A stretch of 64,000 nucleotides of DNA from Chamaea fasciata (taxonomy: Eukaryota; Chordata; Aves; Passeriformes; Sylviidae). The stretch spans positions 54,835,172 through 54,899,171 of the forward strand of contig JARCOQ010000002.1 of NCBI GenBank assembly GCA_029207755.1, given 5' to 3'. The notes under the pieces were generated by a model. It saw only the letters and a list, made by a program, of their open reading frames with translations. It ran no database searches and was not told the origin of the DNA. The stretch's first letter is position 1. Every line of letters begins with the position of its first letter. A program made the translations under genes and the position numbers. This document shows positions 13,921-28,796 of the stretch, piece after piece.

Positions 13921-14431
13921 TGTTGCAGCAGCCCTCTGTTAGAGGGTAAAAATGAGCCAAGGCACAGACTTCTTGCTAAATAGAGCATTAAAAGGGTCCT
14001 GGTTTATTCCTCTTCATGGCTTAATCATCTAAACTCCAACTATTCACTGACTCCGGCTGCAGCGAGCTCCTACTGTAGGTTTCCCCTGCAGCCTCTGACG
14101 GCTGGTTATTTCCTGCTAAACTATGGCTGTATCAGTTTGCAGACTCTGACTGCAGGCTTTTACCCAGCTAGACTATGGCTGCAGGTTCCAACAACAGGCT
14201 CTGACTGCAGCAATTCTCCCTCCCCAGGACCCTGCTTCATGATTCTCTCCTTCACACTCCCCAAGACCCCCCTCCACAATGATCCTCCCCTTACCCGCTC
14301 GCCCCCTCTTTTATCTCACTCATCCTTTTTGGATAGAGCTGTTACTCATCAGGGGCAAAGCTGTATTGTTAATTAACACAACTGTTACATATCAGGGGTG
14401 AGATCACCTGTATTCCCATCTCCTACAGACA
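13921..14431 (-). mobile_element. Probable ERV solo LTR, minus orientation, with internal repeats
   Basis: Read on the minus strand the element starts TGTCTGTAGGAG and ends GCTGCTGCAACA, giving TG...CA ends. A TATA-like GATAAAAGAG lies near 14308-14317 and AATAAA at 14003-14008, about 80 bp before the 3' end, as expected for U3-R-U5. Between 14050 and 14212 there are about three diverged copies of a unit containing (a)ctatggctg...ctctgactgcag. The flanks share only GGTA (13915-13918 and 14432-14435), so target-site evidence is weak. No viral genes adjoin. The family was not recognised. Confidence 0.6.
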
Positions 14432-17400
14432 GGTACTATGCACTGTATTTCCTTCTGCATTTGGCTTAGCAGAAGCAGAAAACAAACAGTTTATCTGGCC
14501 TCCATAATTCTGGAAAAACCCCCATTCTGAAGAAACAAGGAAACTTCTTTTTCACAATGGGAAAAATACCAAATGATGCAAAATGCTGTTATAATTAATT
14601 TAAAATTCCTCTCCACTTGATAAATGAAGAAAATAACTGTCCACCGTTTCTTCTCAAGAGCAAATTCTATTAATGGCTGCATGAAAACTAGGTTTACATA
14701 GGGGACCAGCAGCATGCTGTATTGTAATACAAAAGGGGCAATGAAAAATAATAACATATAAAAATACCAAATAACAAACAACGTAGCATTGTGCGTTGAA
14801 ACAAGGTGCCTGTACAAGAAATGTTCTGTTATGCCATATCCCGTGTAACACATGAAGCAAACACTTTATTGCAATGAAATACAAACAACCTGAAATGGGA
14901 CACCTCCCTTTACACACGTTCCATGACAGACAGTACTGGAACAGTATTTGCTGCAAACCAGATTAAATCAGTTTTAGAAACTGAATTCCATCAATGAACA
15001 GATTGCACCATCTGCTTCTACTAATATACATTAGAGAATGTGTATGTTCCATAACTGCATATTTACTCTGTAATCAGAAGCCTACAAGACAAATAGGTAT
15101 AGCTTAGCTACAGAATGGCTGAAAAGCATCATCATTTGAGAATGTCAAGGGTGTAAACAAAGAAGCACTTAGTTTATTGAAGGCTGTGCAATAATGAAGT
15201 AATGAAATGAAATTAGCAAAAGAAAATTCAAGCAGCACACCGGAACACTAACAGTCATTGCAGTGATGAGAGAAATACAAATGGGAAAAGCGTAGATATA
15301 ATAAAGTTTCTTACTAATAACATGTAGGAAAAAAAAGAATCTTTCAACTGAAGCGTAAGCAGGGCTGTCTGGAAATCTGAATTTTTATTACATGTGTTTT
15401 TGTGCTTCCAAGAAAAACAACCCAGATCTGAATCAGGAGGAAAGCCAACATTTGAAGTTTTCATGGAACAGAAATCCTGTAAAATTTTGTTTTGGAAATC
15501 CAAACATGATGTTCCCAAAACAAAATATGCTTTCCCAGTATCCTCAGCAGCTGCTGACTGAAATTAATGCAATTCCTTTCATTTCACAACTGCCATTTTT
15601 ATGGCTTGCTGTGGTGACAAAAATGACAAGATCTACCTTAGACTCCAGCTCAGGGACTGCCGAAGCATCTGCAGGCCCTTCTCTCTGACAGTGCAGCCGT
15701 GTGAGTTGCTTAGAATGCCAGAGCCCTGCACAGTCCATACAGCCAGCCAGGTGACATTAGAGCCACCGAAATCTCACACATAGGACCCCTTCTTATAAGC
15801 ATTTGAAAAGTCAGGCTGACACATTGGTGTGACATTTTGTGGCATACTGATATAACAGCGACGTAAAAATGAACCTGAGGAAAATGCTTGAGAAGCCAGG
15901 GTGAGATTTCACCATTATTATTTTATGCACCCTCAGTAGTAAGGATGGTTATTTCCAGGACAGCAAGATACCAATTGCAATTAATGAAACAGTATTTCTT
16001 CACTAATTGTGGTCTTCTCTTCAAAAGGACCATAAAAGAAACAAGAACTATCGGGGGACTAACTTTCCCCAGAATTAATGCACAGAGGAATGTAACAAGT
16101 TCTAAGCAAAAAATGTGTTGAACTCTACAGGGCCAGAAAAGAAAAAAAACGAGATACAAAGGTATGACTGAGGTGTATTAATTCATTCTGTCCAGGAATA
16201 GGGAACAACTCTATGATGTGAATACCAGAAGTAGCAGGCATTAAATCACAGGAAAATCCACAGCAAACAGTTCTTCACACAACTTGTAAAAAAATGGCAG
16301 AACTTCTTGATGCAGTATATTATGAATGCTAAAAGTGCATATGGATTCCCAAAAAGTAACTTTATATTGATGACTGCTAAACACCAGGATAACCCAACAG
16401 TCCTTGAGATATGTGTATCACAGGACAAGCACAGTGCGCTGGATTTAGCAGGAAAACTGAGAAAACCAGTGCTACCTCCTTCCCTTGAGCAGAGTGATGC
16501 ACTGAGCCATGCCCTCCCACCAAAAGTGAGCACTCACAGCCTGCTCTGTGTCACTAAGCACAGCGCCATGCAAGTCTGAAGATTTGTATGTGCCAAGCAC
16601 TACTCCGGCTCAATACAACTGAGACTCCAGAAAGAAAAACACATCAGACACTGTTGTGATTTTTTTCCGACAGTCTTGAGAAATATTAATTACTGGGATA
16701 GTAATTGTGTTTCATAAACAGCTGCTGCAGATAAGGAAAAAAAAAAGTTTTAGTGTCACACTAAATGTGTGTAGATTTAATTAGCTTCTTCTCAAAGGTA
16801 CCTCTTAAGAGAAAGATGGGATCCAACACAAGGACACAAAGGCATTATATTGCTGCAATCCTACTGGTGGAAGTAAGTCTAAGATATAGAAGAAAACTGA
16901 AAGGAAGAATTTATGAGTTGAGTATGTATTATTTCAAAACCAAGGCTTCTGACTTCAGAGTCTCTCAGGGGAAGAAGCATTTCATATGAACTATATAGAC
17001 ACAGGAAAATAAGATGAACCTGGTCTTTGCCTGAAACTGGGAAGTGATCATGCCACAGAATTCCTGTCAAGACATGCAGAAGAGCACCATCAGTTCATTT
17101 GCCAAAGCAGGACTAGTCAGCTTCTTCATACCTCTGTTTCCCCACCCTAAATCATAGCATAAAATCGACCACTCAAAGTGCAAAGCCTTTTATGACCCTC
17201 GGGTACAGGCATATTACAGAGTGTATTAAGAAACCCCAGTGGGTGATGCCATGACCATATGAATAAACACAGAGGCATCAGTTTGGAATAACGTGCAAGC
17301 TGAACAGTTAAGCCAAAACCAGTCATAAGAGGAAAAAGTAGAACATTCCTTCCTGCTGGCCAATGAAACTGCAGAGAAATTAAATTATTTCCTCAAGATG

Positions 17401-20400
17401 GACATACATGACAAAGCTGGATATTTACACCCATGATAGAAAAGAACTACAAGAATAAAAATAGAGGTAAAAAAGAAAAGTTTGAGTTAGTGCACTATTT
17501 AGAATGAAGTAATATAATCATGACTCAATGAGGATAGTCTCAAGCAGGGAACCAACCCTATGCATCCATACAGACATTCAGATAGGCCCACTTCATAAAG
17601 CTAGAGAAAATGAAGAATGAAAATGTAGACAGAAACACGTGACAGATAACTGGAAGGGTTTTGGAAGAGTTTTTTGAATAATCAAGAAGTCACAATTACA
17701 TAAATAAAAAAAGATTTCTTCAAAAAGAAATAAAGGCACAACAATGAGGGAAAAAAAATAACCAACAAATAAAAAGGAGAGGTCCCTGAACAGCCTTCCT
17801 AAGATATTAATTTTCTGTACTTCACTTAAGAGAGGGACATCAGATAAAGTTTTGTCTACTTGGGGTTCTTAGATAAACACATTCATTTGTAGGTGGACAT
17901 AGTGAAACTACTGTTGCACTCTAATCTCCATCCAGAAGTCGAAATAGGGCATCTTCAAGGATAATTCAATGAGGAATAGAAACCGTGGATGGAATGAAGT
18001 ATCTCTTTCTTGAGATAATCTTGAGGGGTGTTTTACAGGTCTTTTGTTGATTTTTTTTTAATGTCTAGAGCTTCATCTTCCTTGAAAATGGGCTACTAGC
18101 TACTTGTTTTGAGTGCCTTTGACAGAGTTGTTTCTAAAAGGGTCCTATTTGCTGCAGCAAGAAGCTGTATCTGAATAAGAATAATTTTGTCATCTAGCTT
18201 TTAAATCCTCTAAAACTGATTTTTCTTTCCCTTCTTTATTAATATTGCAATGAACTGAAAGTATTTCTGCATTCTGCTAAGACTTCAACGATCTTTTTCT
18301 TTAACTTCAGAAAAATTCTGAACAAAACCAAAGTAAAATACTATGTTTTAAAAAGTAAGGAAAATGTCTATACTCTCTACTGATTTACCTTAATAGAAGC
18401 CAAAAACATAGGATGCACTAATTGCCTGGTCCCGGGGAGCTCAGAGTAGATGACTCTTTTTAGCCTCAATTCCTTTCACAGGGGACTTTCAATTCACACA
18501 CAAAACTGAAGTGAAAGGCAGGTTCAATTTATTTTAATCTGTCATTAACTTAGTCCAGGACACTTGCTTGTGCTCACAGTGATTAATAAAGAGATGCAAC
18601 TGTCAAGCCAGTGTGAGAAGCCAGGTTATCTGAAGAGCACCTGGGACACAGAATACTTAATCATTCTGAAGGCAGCGTTGCAGAATGAGCGGCCTCCACA
18701 CAGCATTTTATTTCAGGGGAAAATCCCTCCCTATTACGGCAGTATCATCTTTGCTTACGCAGTATGGGTCGACCCATGAGAAAAGGAAAAAAGAATTGAA
18801 AAAGCAGACCAAATACTATATGATCACAAAATACAGTTAACACATGGGATTCCACACCACCATTAATGGGGTGATATAATAACTGCTGCACCTGAGGGAA
18901 GTCTTCCTCAATTTGACAGGATTTAGGGATCAGGCCCTAAAAGCTCATAGTAACTACTTGGTTAGTGCAGCATCACATGAATTCACAACATTGTTTGATT
19001 TCTGCCCTTTAAATTTTTCTAAATAAATGCCTTATGCATCAGTCACTTCTTATACAGACACAGAAATAGATCAAAAGTACCCTGGTAAACATCAAAGCTG
19101 ACCATTTAACATGATGCTTCCATTGCTTCCAAAAAGGACACTGGTCTTTCTGAACTTAGTCAGAGCTTGTGCACTTCCTTTTTAGCAAGTTTCAGATATC
19201 TACACCAAGTATTACTTCTATTTTGCACTTACCAGATTTCCTAAATCCCAGACTTGAATTCTGTGTTTATTCTTTCATTAAAATCATTGCGCATGTGTCA
19301 TATGGGCAAATATGCTTATAACTCTTCTTCATCTTCTCTGGATGATATATAGGACACTTGTGCTTCACTCATCAGCTTCTGAAATGGATCTGCCCATAAT
19401 CTTCAAATTACTTCATGCAAAATTAGGCAATTCTAGATTTTCATTACTCACGTTCATTGCTGCACTATTTACACAGCAGCAATCATACAGCTGCGCATGT
19501 ACAGACTGGAACACACCACTAATCACGTACATTTCATTTGGTTCTATTCCTCTACAAGCGAGGTTATGGTTTTCAAGGGCCATGTTCCAGGCTCATACCC
19601 AGATGTTCAGGGACCAGAAAGTCCCTGAAGTGCATAAAATCATTTGAATTTACTGACCCTTTCAGAGAAATAAAACCACAAATAAAGTATGTCTGCCATT
19701 TTATTTCCTAACTTGTGTATCTACAGCTAAAATATGACAGCTTGGATTCACTAAAGCTGGTAATGCTTTACTTGTGATTCCTTACATATAATTTTGAAGT
19801 ACTTTAAAAAATTATATTAAAAGAAATTACAGTTTGAAATCTTTGTTGGAAAATAGTAACAATAGATCAGTTTATCATTTGTTTGCTCTTTTCTCATCAA
19901 TTTAGATGAATGACTGTCTGTTTAGACCAAGCAGCTGCTTTTCAAGCAGCTTTCACAAGTCTTACTTTCCTTCATACAGCTGAAGTCTCATTATATACAC
20001 AGACAACAAAAGTACAATACTATTTATTGTCCTCTCTTTAGCCAGTTTCTAGACTTCCACAATTGCTAGGCTTAGATAATTGAAGCATGTGAAATATTTC
20101 TTTCAGCTGTATTATGCACACTTATAAACATGAAGTAGAGTGTAATAGAAAACAACTTAGATTTTTAAGAGCTTATAAGGCAATAAAATAACTGCCATAT
20201 TCCAATCTATGTTCTGCCAAATTTCATGATGCAAGTACAGACTATGCAGCAGCTAATCTACTTCACTGAATACACAAAGCAATAGCTCACTTTCCATAAG
20301 CATTGGCTCTTAGGCATGTCAGGAACAAAAACCTACATGCTCACTGTGGCTAACATCTACCATTTACTCACCTAGCATTTCACTTCCATGCAGCTTAATG

Positions 20401-23400
20401 AAATAATAAAAAAAAAATTCTAAATGCTATATAATAAACCACCTCCAGCCAGTTCAAATAATTTCCAAGTGACATACAAAGTTTGTTTTTTATTTTTTAA
20501 AGCAGCAAAAGGATGTATTAATTGATAACACTTTGTGTACCAGACCATGCAAATCTAAGAGTACAGGATAGAGGAGAGGGAAAAAATACTGTGTAGGACT
20601 GCAATGAAATGTCTTAAATCTGGCAGATCTCTTTGCTAGCTTTGTCCTTGCTAAGATCTTACAAATTGAGAGAAGCACTTTTTACCCCTAGAGTGGATAC
20701 TACATCAGGCATCTGTCTTCTAATATGAAAATGGGCTAAAAAGAGTTAAAAGAAGAAACAGCAATAAAAACAGCTTTAATTATCTACTTCAGTTGGGTGA
20801 TTTAGGCATCAATTTCTAAAACCTACACCATTACTCCTACTCTAATATGCGGCAGCATAACTCTGCTGTAGGTGTTTCTCTCCAAGTTGCCCCGAGTACC
20901 TCTCATGGTTGGTGTATTGCAGTAATAAAGTGCATTTCATATTAGTTTAAATTTGTGGTATAAAGACTGGGAAATGAGGTTTAGGTGCACAGTAGAAATT
21001 GAAAACGGATGCTTTAATTCTGCTACATTTTATTAGGAAATATTCATGTGATTCAGTTTCACAGCATGTGTGAATATAAATCCCCAAGAGATTTAATTAG
21101 GTGTATTTTACCATAAATTGCATTCCCATAGACATATGCTGCTCCTGCTTCCTGCTGATAATAACAAAGACCAGCTGACACTTAAGAGCATATCTGAAGT
21201 GTGGTTTTCTGACATTAGGTGCAGTAAGAGAATAAAAAAAACAGTGCTCAATAATGTATCAGTGGTTTTCCCAGTTGCTTTACCGTACTGAGATAGAAGG
21301 CAGTTTATTTTATACGGTACAAATTAACCACAGGAAATTCTATGTTTTGTGAATCTATGAAATATATCTTTTGCTTCCAATACCATAAACATGGCATATG
21401 AAAAAATTGTTTGCTGTACCCACAGATATGCTTCATGAGATCCTACAAAAGCAGTCTTGTTTTAAAAATCATAGTTTTGATCGATTAACCTCTTACTAAC
21501 TGAGTCTTTTCTACAATACAGTGATTTCTTAATGCTCTAAGCATTTTGATCACAGTTTCATATTTTCAGGATGTAGTACTTATTCCCTGAATTTCACTTC
21601 AGAGTAAGAGTACTTATTTTCATTGACTTTGTTGAAAAGTTCTTTGTCAACATAAGACACCAATTGCAGAATAGTTGAAATGATCTTGATTTTTCTAAGC
21701 AGTTCCCAAAGTCAAAACAGAAGCCAATGTCCCAGTTGAAATTAGAATTCAAAATAAAGAAATTATTTGGAATTTAATTTAAAAATTATATACAGGTGTT
21801 TTTTGTTTTTTTAAATTTGGTTTGAAATGTATTATATAAATACAGATCTAAAGAGTAATTCTCTCTCAGATATCATCACTTAACATCTTCAGGTATGCAT
21901 CCACATATTGGTGTTGATTTCCATGTAGTCTGCTATTTTTATCCCATATTTTTCTACTCCCTCCTACACTCACATACAGTGAAATTTCTCTTTCAAGATG
22001 ACTTCACAATTCAGAATATATCCCAGAATACAGGGATTTTCTTCTCTTTTTTTACAAAAAGAAATCTGGCCATGGATATTTTTGTGCTCTTGTTTCTTCT
22101 GTCTGTTTTCCACTTAGAAAAAAAAAATGGAGTCAACTATGATAAAGATAATATTCAACCTTATAACAGGTTTTGAACACAGGGCTCTCTTTAACCTCAG
22201 AAACAGCTATAGTTAACACTGCTGGAGAGCTAGGATCTTTTCAGATATGATGCAGGGACTTTTATAAATAAGCTTAGCAGACAGAATGTGTGTCTCATTA
22301 CTTCTAGGCCCAATTAAACAACTTTTTGAAAAATCTGAACCATTTTGATTGTGATTTTTTCACCTCCACCTGGTTTTGGATTTGAAGTGATTGCATTGTC
22401 TCAGTCATGATGGTCTAAGGGTTAACAAGTGGCTGAGTTCATGGGAAGATAAACACTCGTGTTAAGCTATTTTTTTACATTTAGATTCTTCACCTTGAAG
22501 GTGTTGTCACGTTCCTGACTGACCCTAACCTGAGTTAACACTGTTCAACCAGTTCTGAAGGACAGGAGCCTGTGTGTCTCCACTGTCTGCAGACTGGAAT
22601 CATGAAGTCAGAACCTTATGTTACAAACAGAAATGAACTCTGTAAAATCCCCTATTTCCCCATGCCTATTGTTGGGAATGCAGCGCAAAGCCTCAGAACT
22701 GAACACAACCAAGAGCAGAAGGAACACAGGAAAGCTCTTCGGTGAGCTGTTTCTTGGTCTAATCCATTACTCTTTCTTCTTTATTTTCCTCCTTGGCAAG
22801 GTCTCAGTCAGCACTCAAGAACACACACACAATCCAAGGGAACAGCAGGGCCGTAATTCAAATTTATATTACGAGTCACAGGGTACAGTTCTTCCTGATT
22901 CTGCCACTGTCATTAAGAAAGGGGTTAGACATATACTCCTGAAAAAACAGGGACCTGTTCAAAGACCTAACATAGAGACTTCATTGCCATTAACTTCGGT
23001 TAGGATCCAGTCTGTTCACACTTCTCTCAATTACTGTTTCAGTGTGTCCAAGACCTGCAAGATTTTGTGGCAGGTATTTCTGGAATTGCAGAATTAATTC
23101 TCAGAACTGTCAGGATAGACTAATACTTTAATAAAGCAGGAGGTTTGCAATCTTTGGATTTGGAAAATCAATCAAATTATCAATAGAAGACACTTTATGA
23201 GTTGAGCACAGATAAACTTCTACCAGCAGGTATTTGAGTGCTTGACAACACCAGAAGCATCCACCACACCTAAAGTTTAAGTGAGAAAAGTACCCGGGAT
23301 GAGGGAAGGGAAGGTAGGGGATAGAAGAAGACACATACAGTAATCAACTGAAAAAAAAGTCAGTCTGTCCTCCGAAACACCCCAAATCCCATCAGTCTGC

Positions 23401-26400
23401 TGCTACAGGTTTCACTATTGCCCTTTTCTACCTTCTAAACCTTAATTCTGGTCTGTGCACACAGTGGTTTTGAAAATAGAAGCGGTTAAGAGACGGCTCA
23501 ACTAGCAATGGCTTTAGATAGCTTATGTTACAACACCCTAGCAGAGACAATGGATCCCAAAGAAAAGAAAATTAAGTAATTTTGATAGAGCAGGTAACAT
23601 ATATCACTGCCTACCAACAGAATATGCTTGGAAAACAATAGCATACTAATTCAGGCACACAGTCACTTTTAGTGTGGAACACTATCAGCCTGGAGCTGTG
23701 TCAGAAACTTGGGTGAAGATGAGAGCATTTTATAAATAATTTGCATTTAGTGGCTTTGCTATATTCACTACACTCTGTTGGAAACTTTAATTTCAAGTAG
23801 CAGCATATAATCTCTCAAATTTTCTCTACTTTATGCTATACCTTGCTTTCAAACTTGCGGCTTGCAAGCACCTGAAACAGGAGAAGCTGACGGCTATCAG
23901 GTGATGCAATATTCATTTTAACTTTGGGTTTGAACATTTCAGTTCTCTTGTGAGGCACTGGGAAAGCCCAGAGCTTTCACCTGGAACATGGCACTCCAAA
24001 GCAAAACAGATCTTTACAACTCCTGTGTGAGAGGCTTTCTGGGCTGTGAGCCCACATTGCCAGCTCACGTCCTATTTTTCATCTACCAGTATTCACGAGT
24101 CCTTCTCTAGTAGACTGCTCTCAATCACCTGATTTGCACTGATACTGGGGACTGCCCTGCCCCAGGTGCAGGACCTTGCTTATTATCATACATTTATGTG
24201 TTCTACAGAAGACATACTACACAACATACTCATACAAAATTGTGAGTTAAAGTAATGCTGACCCTAAACCTTAATGATCACTGGTGGATGTCACAAAGCT
24301 GTTTCAGTTCCAGCTTTCTGCCAGGGCCAGCAGGGGAAGAACTAAGCAGCAGAGTCCATAATCACTCTTCATGCCTTCCTCTTGGGGTCATCACAGCATT
24401 CAAGGTACAAGGTTAGCTCAGAAAAAACTTCTCATTTCAATCTCAGGTATGGGTAAAGCACATCAACCCTAAAACAGTTTAACTGTACTATTCAACAAAC
24501 ACACAGCCACATTTGAGTTGTAATACTCTTGCTACTAGTGCAGAGGTATTTGTGTTGAGTCCTAATGGTGGTACTGGCTTAGTGTACAGTGCAAAATTTT
24601 CAGTGAAGTATCACAGATACTAAAATGACAGTGATTAAATCCCAGGCAAATCTACTGATTGACAACAAAGGAGGCAACAGTCTAGCACAAATATCATAAT
24701 AGACTTCAGGAATAGTGCAATTATTGTATACAAAGTTCAGTTAAAAAATGTATTTCATTAAAAAGCACAAAGCAGCTTGCAAATTTCAAACTCAATGTAG
24801 ACTTGAAAGGAAGAAATACTTTCAGGATTTACACATCACTAGAAATGACATTTAAGTCATATTCTGTTGATAAAATACCATTTCAAAAAGAAACCATCTC
24901 ATTCTCTCACAGTCATGTCAGTCTTGCAGTGGTAACTGAATTAAAATAGCAGCATATATTTTTCTTAAAGCCATAAGCAGACACATCTGTATTTAAATGA
25001 AGGCATAGAAAGAAGAAAGAATTTGAGAGTCATTGTTTTTATATGAAATTGTTAAATTTGTGCATGCACATGAATGTACATAAGAAATATTTCAGGCAGT
25101 GGTCCTTTGTATGAATTTCTGCTTCTTTCAAGCTGTGGGAAGTAACACTCTGTAGAAGAGTTTTTGTGAAAAAAATATTACTGAAAATGATTTGCACTTG
25201 ATTGGAAGTGTAAATAAGTCTCCTATGATTTTAAAGTTCCTTCACTGTATTTGCAGCTTAAGTACAATTTGTTGGCCTTTGATACTGACAATCCCATTTT
25301 TTCTATCCAGATGACTCAAGAGAAAAAAAGTGAGCTTAAGCAGACTAGATGAGTGATTTTCAAAGAATTTTACATTATATCACTCATTTAAAGCAAAAGA
25401 AAGTGATTTACTGTTCTTTTCCATTTTATGGCATTAATTTGAATTCAACTCCTATATCTTTTTAAAAAAATCCCAGACTCAAGCATCAGCAGGCAGCTGC
25501 ACAGTATCCTCTCTTTTGAGAAACATTTCAGGATTGTGCCTGAGTACTAACTGATTGTTGCACTGCTTCAGTATCTTGCATTAATTTTTGAGGCATTTAG
25601 AGAATGAAAGAGTCTTCCATGAAACACAAGGCTGTGATTAATTTCTAAAGCTGGCATCTTTTCCACCCCCCAGAGCCTCTGAGGAGCACAGGAGATACCT
25701 CTACTGCTTTCCCCCACGGTGTAGCTGGTCCTATGGCACTCTAGGACTTAAGCTCCCACTGAAATTTTGACATGCCTTCAGGAATTAAATCACCCACTGA
25801 TAACAGGGAAACCCAGTTTGATAAGCACCGGAATCCTACAGACAGATATTCCTTCAAAAAAGAACCAGAAACAGAGGATGGACAGTTTGTCGTCTATGAA
25901 TTTCCTTGAACTTGGTGACATCCCAAGTATCAGGTGCTATTTGGAGAGACATGTGCACCCTGCCACCTTTCAGACCGTTGTTTCAGTGCCTTCCTGTAGC
26001 TTCATAAATTTCAGGGATGTTTTGATAAGCTGGGAAATCAGTACCGCAGCAACAGAATTTGCCACCCAATGATTCTAATCTTTGATTCTGTACCAGGTAA
26101 CTTTTAGTACTCAATTATATAGAATTTTTGGAGCTCCTTTGCAGCAGGGAACTGTTGGACGATACCTGTCTACTGATCTGTTACAAACTCCAAATATCAT
26201 CAGCAGTATGTGAACAAAGTGGCTTAAAAATAGAAGACGTGGTATGGTGCTGACATTCTACATATTGTGAAAATTTGAGCTTGTCAGGCTGGTAGTTGCC
26301 AAAACAGTTTTGCAGAACCCAGAACACTGGCAGTACTCAACATGACTACAGCATTTGGAATGGTGGCTAGGAAGAGATTCATGAGCTTCAGTGAGCTCTG

Positions 26401-27235
26401 CAACAGAGAAAATGCTGACACCGATGAAGAAATGAGCTTTTTTATTTACATCAGTAACACCAGATCAGTCATGGCAGTTAAAACTGAACTGTCTGATTTT
26501 CACCCACTATAGTGTGACTTTCATATTACAGATGGAAAAGAGGATGAAAAGGAATGTGCTACCCCGGGAAGAGGAAAGATCTTCCTACATACTAAACAAG
26601 TCCCCACTGAAATCTGGAAAGCACCTTAGTAGCAGAGACATCACTGTAATTATTGTTGCCCTGGTAAACAGCAAGCTTAGAAGACCTCCAGCACTGTACA
26701 ACACCAAGGACTCTGGTTTCAAGAGACAGTGCCAGTGACATTAAGGTTTACTAGAATTATAAATATCCAGAACTTCTGGTGCTGAGTACTGGTACTGAGT
26801 GAAGCTTTCTTCCAGCCTGAAGAAGCTGGCTACAACTGAAGCCTGAACATACTCCAGGGTGACTATTTTTAGCCTCACTGCTTTCAGCAGAGAGAAGGGA
26901 AATGGATGCTATTTTGCTAATTACCATAAAGGCAAACTAGATATGTTCTTAAATGCAATGCCTCTGTTTCATGAACTTCGTGTCAAAAAAAAACCCAGGA
27001 CAACGAGAATGCTCCAATTATAACTATTGATTTCCTTCCCCATGGTGTAAGGAAAAATTCATGGAATATTTGCCATAAACTCTTAAATATTCATCCCAAA
27101 GCATCTCTCTTCTTTCTGAAAATGACCTTCATGCTGGGCTTCTATCAACAACATACCTTTCTAAAAAGGCACAGAACATACTCACTGGGCTCTCTATTCA
27201 GAAGCTATTTCAGTTCCAGAGAAATGCAGAGGAAA

Positions 27236-27345
27236 CTGGACACAATCTTGGGCAACCAGCTCTAGGTGGCCCTGACTGAGCAGGGGTGTTTGGACCAGAT
27301 GACTTCCCACCTCAACTATTCTGTGATTCTGTGATTCTTTGACTC
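27236..27345 (+). mobile_element. CR1-type LINE 3' tail
   Basis: Typical avian CR1 3'-end sequence. A block reads gggcaaccagctctaggtgg, then tgagcaggggtgtttggacc, then agatgacttccca, and ends in the octamer-repeat tail TTCTGTGATTCTGTGATTCT. Only the last 110 bp or so remain. Confidence 0.85.
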
Positions 27346-27348
27346 TCA

Positions 27349-27652
27349 CCTGGAAATGATGATATGTAAAAACAGAAAGAAGCCAAATTTCATGCCATGT
27401 TGTACTGAAGCCATTTTAAGGTAAAATAAAAGGAGAATAGTAAGTCAGCCAGCAAAGCCTACTTTTTTTATCCTCTGTCACCAGGCCTTTACAAAAAAAA
27501 GGGAAACTGAGATCCAGTGATCAGATCAATGGTCTCTCCCAAAATTTGAGGAAGCATCAGTTTCTATAACCAGTATGCTAGAAAGGCTATTAAAAAAAGA
27601 AGAAAGGAATGTCTTATGCCTCTTACTCCCCCACAACCCACTCAGATTAGCC
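27349..27652 (+). repeat. Dispersed direct duplication, copy 1
   Basis: This segment is a near copy of 29924-30243. Shared stretches include aggtaaaa(t/c)aaaagga and a run from agtaagtcagccagcaaagc through ctactttttttatcctctgt. The copy starts within a few bases of the 3' end of the CR1 tail at 27236-27345. The strongest similarity covers 27384-27625. The element family was not recognised and there is no coding capacity. Confidence 0.85.
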
Positions 27653-28710
27653 TGTATACACCTGGTTACTAGAAGCTGAAGACAACAATGGGGTAAAAAG
27701 AACATACTAACCTTCTGCATCAAGCTGCAGATTTCAGAGAAACATAATAAAATACCTGCTGCATTGCCAACAGTAGGCTATGCCTTATTTATTAGGATCA
27801 TTATAATGGCTGGAAGCAGTGACCAAAATTACAACTTTTTTCATATCACTGAACAGAAAAGCATGGTAATATAAAGCACCTATTAAAATCCAGTCTCAGA
27901 ACACCACTTGAGAGAACAACAAAAAATGACAGACAAAATGAAAAGGACAAGGGACAGTGAAAAGAGTCTAAGATCACAAAAAAATATATAGCAAAGAAAC
28001 AAAAGCAACACTCCTGACCTCAGCAATGGGGAAAACCACTTCTCTGTCCTGCTGAGATCATCTCACTTAAGCCTTGTTTTTCTTACCTGCTTCTTTCCAC
28101 TACTCTGTTAAAAAACTGTGGAAAATGGACACAGATACTGGAAGTACTAGTTGTGTCTGTTACTTTGCAGTCCAATTGTTCACAATTAGAGTGTTATTTG
28201 CTTGACCTGTTAAAAACTGGTGGGTGTCCAGGAACACAAGAATAATATAAAATACATATCTTAACAGTACAGCTTAACCTATATGAACATGATTAACATT
28301 AATTTTCTACAAACTACACATAACTCTTCAGGAAAAACTGTGACTGGAAATACTCAAGCATATGAAAAAAAATAAAAATTATTTTGTACTTGATGAGTAA
28401 CACAAAACATCCCAGGAATGTTTTTCTGTACTATGCTGAATCTTACTTCAAGCCAGAGAAAGTAATCTTCGATACTCCAAAAATCAAGGTCGCATTGACT
28501 GACAGGCAGATGCAATCTCAGCCCTGCATAAAAATGGCTTTCTACCTCAAACAAACTGAGTAGCATTTGTGCAGCACGTCAACCTTTGTGGAAAATGCAC
28601 AGATGTATGCATACATACGTATTTTGGAAAGAAATTAATAGCCAACTAAGCATATTTACAAGAATAGGAAGTGGCATGGTGGTCAAATGACTCATTTTCT
28701 TCTGCTAGAA

Positions 28711-28796
28711 GGAAGTATTAAGGAAGGGGAAAAAAAAAGGAATAAACCCAAAATAACCCAAACAACAACAACCAAAAAAAAAAACCTGCAAACCCC
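28711..28796. repeat. A-rich low-complexity tract
   Basis: A mixed A/C/G tract with several runs of 8-10 A. It has no recognised neighbour element. Confidence 0.6.

Noticed and set aside
14491..14853. 120-codon hydrophobic minus-strand open frame
   Set aside because: The hydrophobicity follows from T-rich sequence on that strand. It has no start context or known family and sits beside an LTR.
22618..23097. 159-codon plus-strand open frame
   Set aside because: It has no recognisable domain, no splice or promoter context and a low-complexity composition. A frame of this length can arise by chance in 64 kb.
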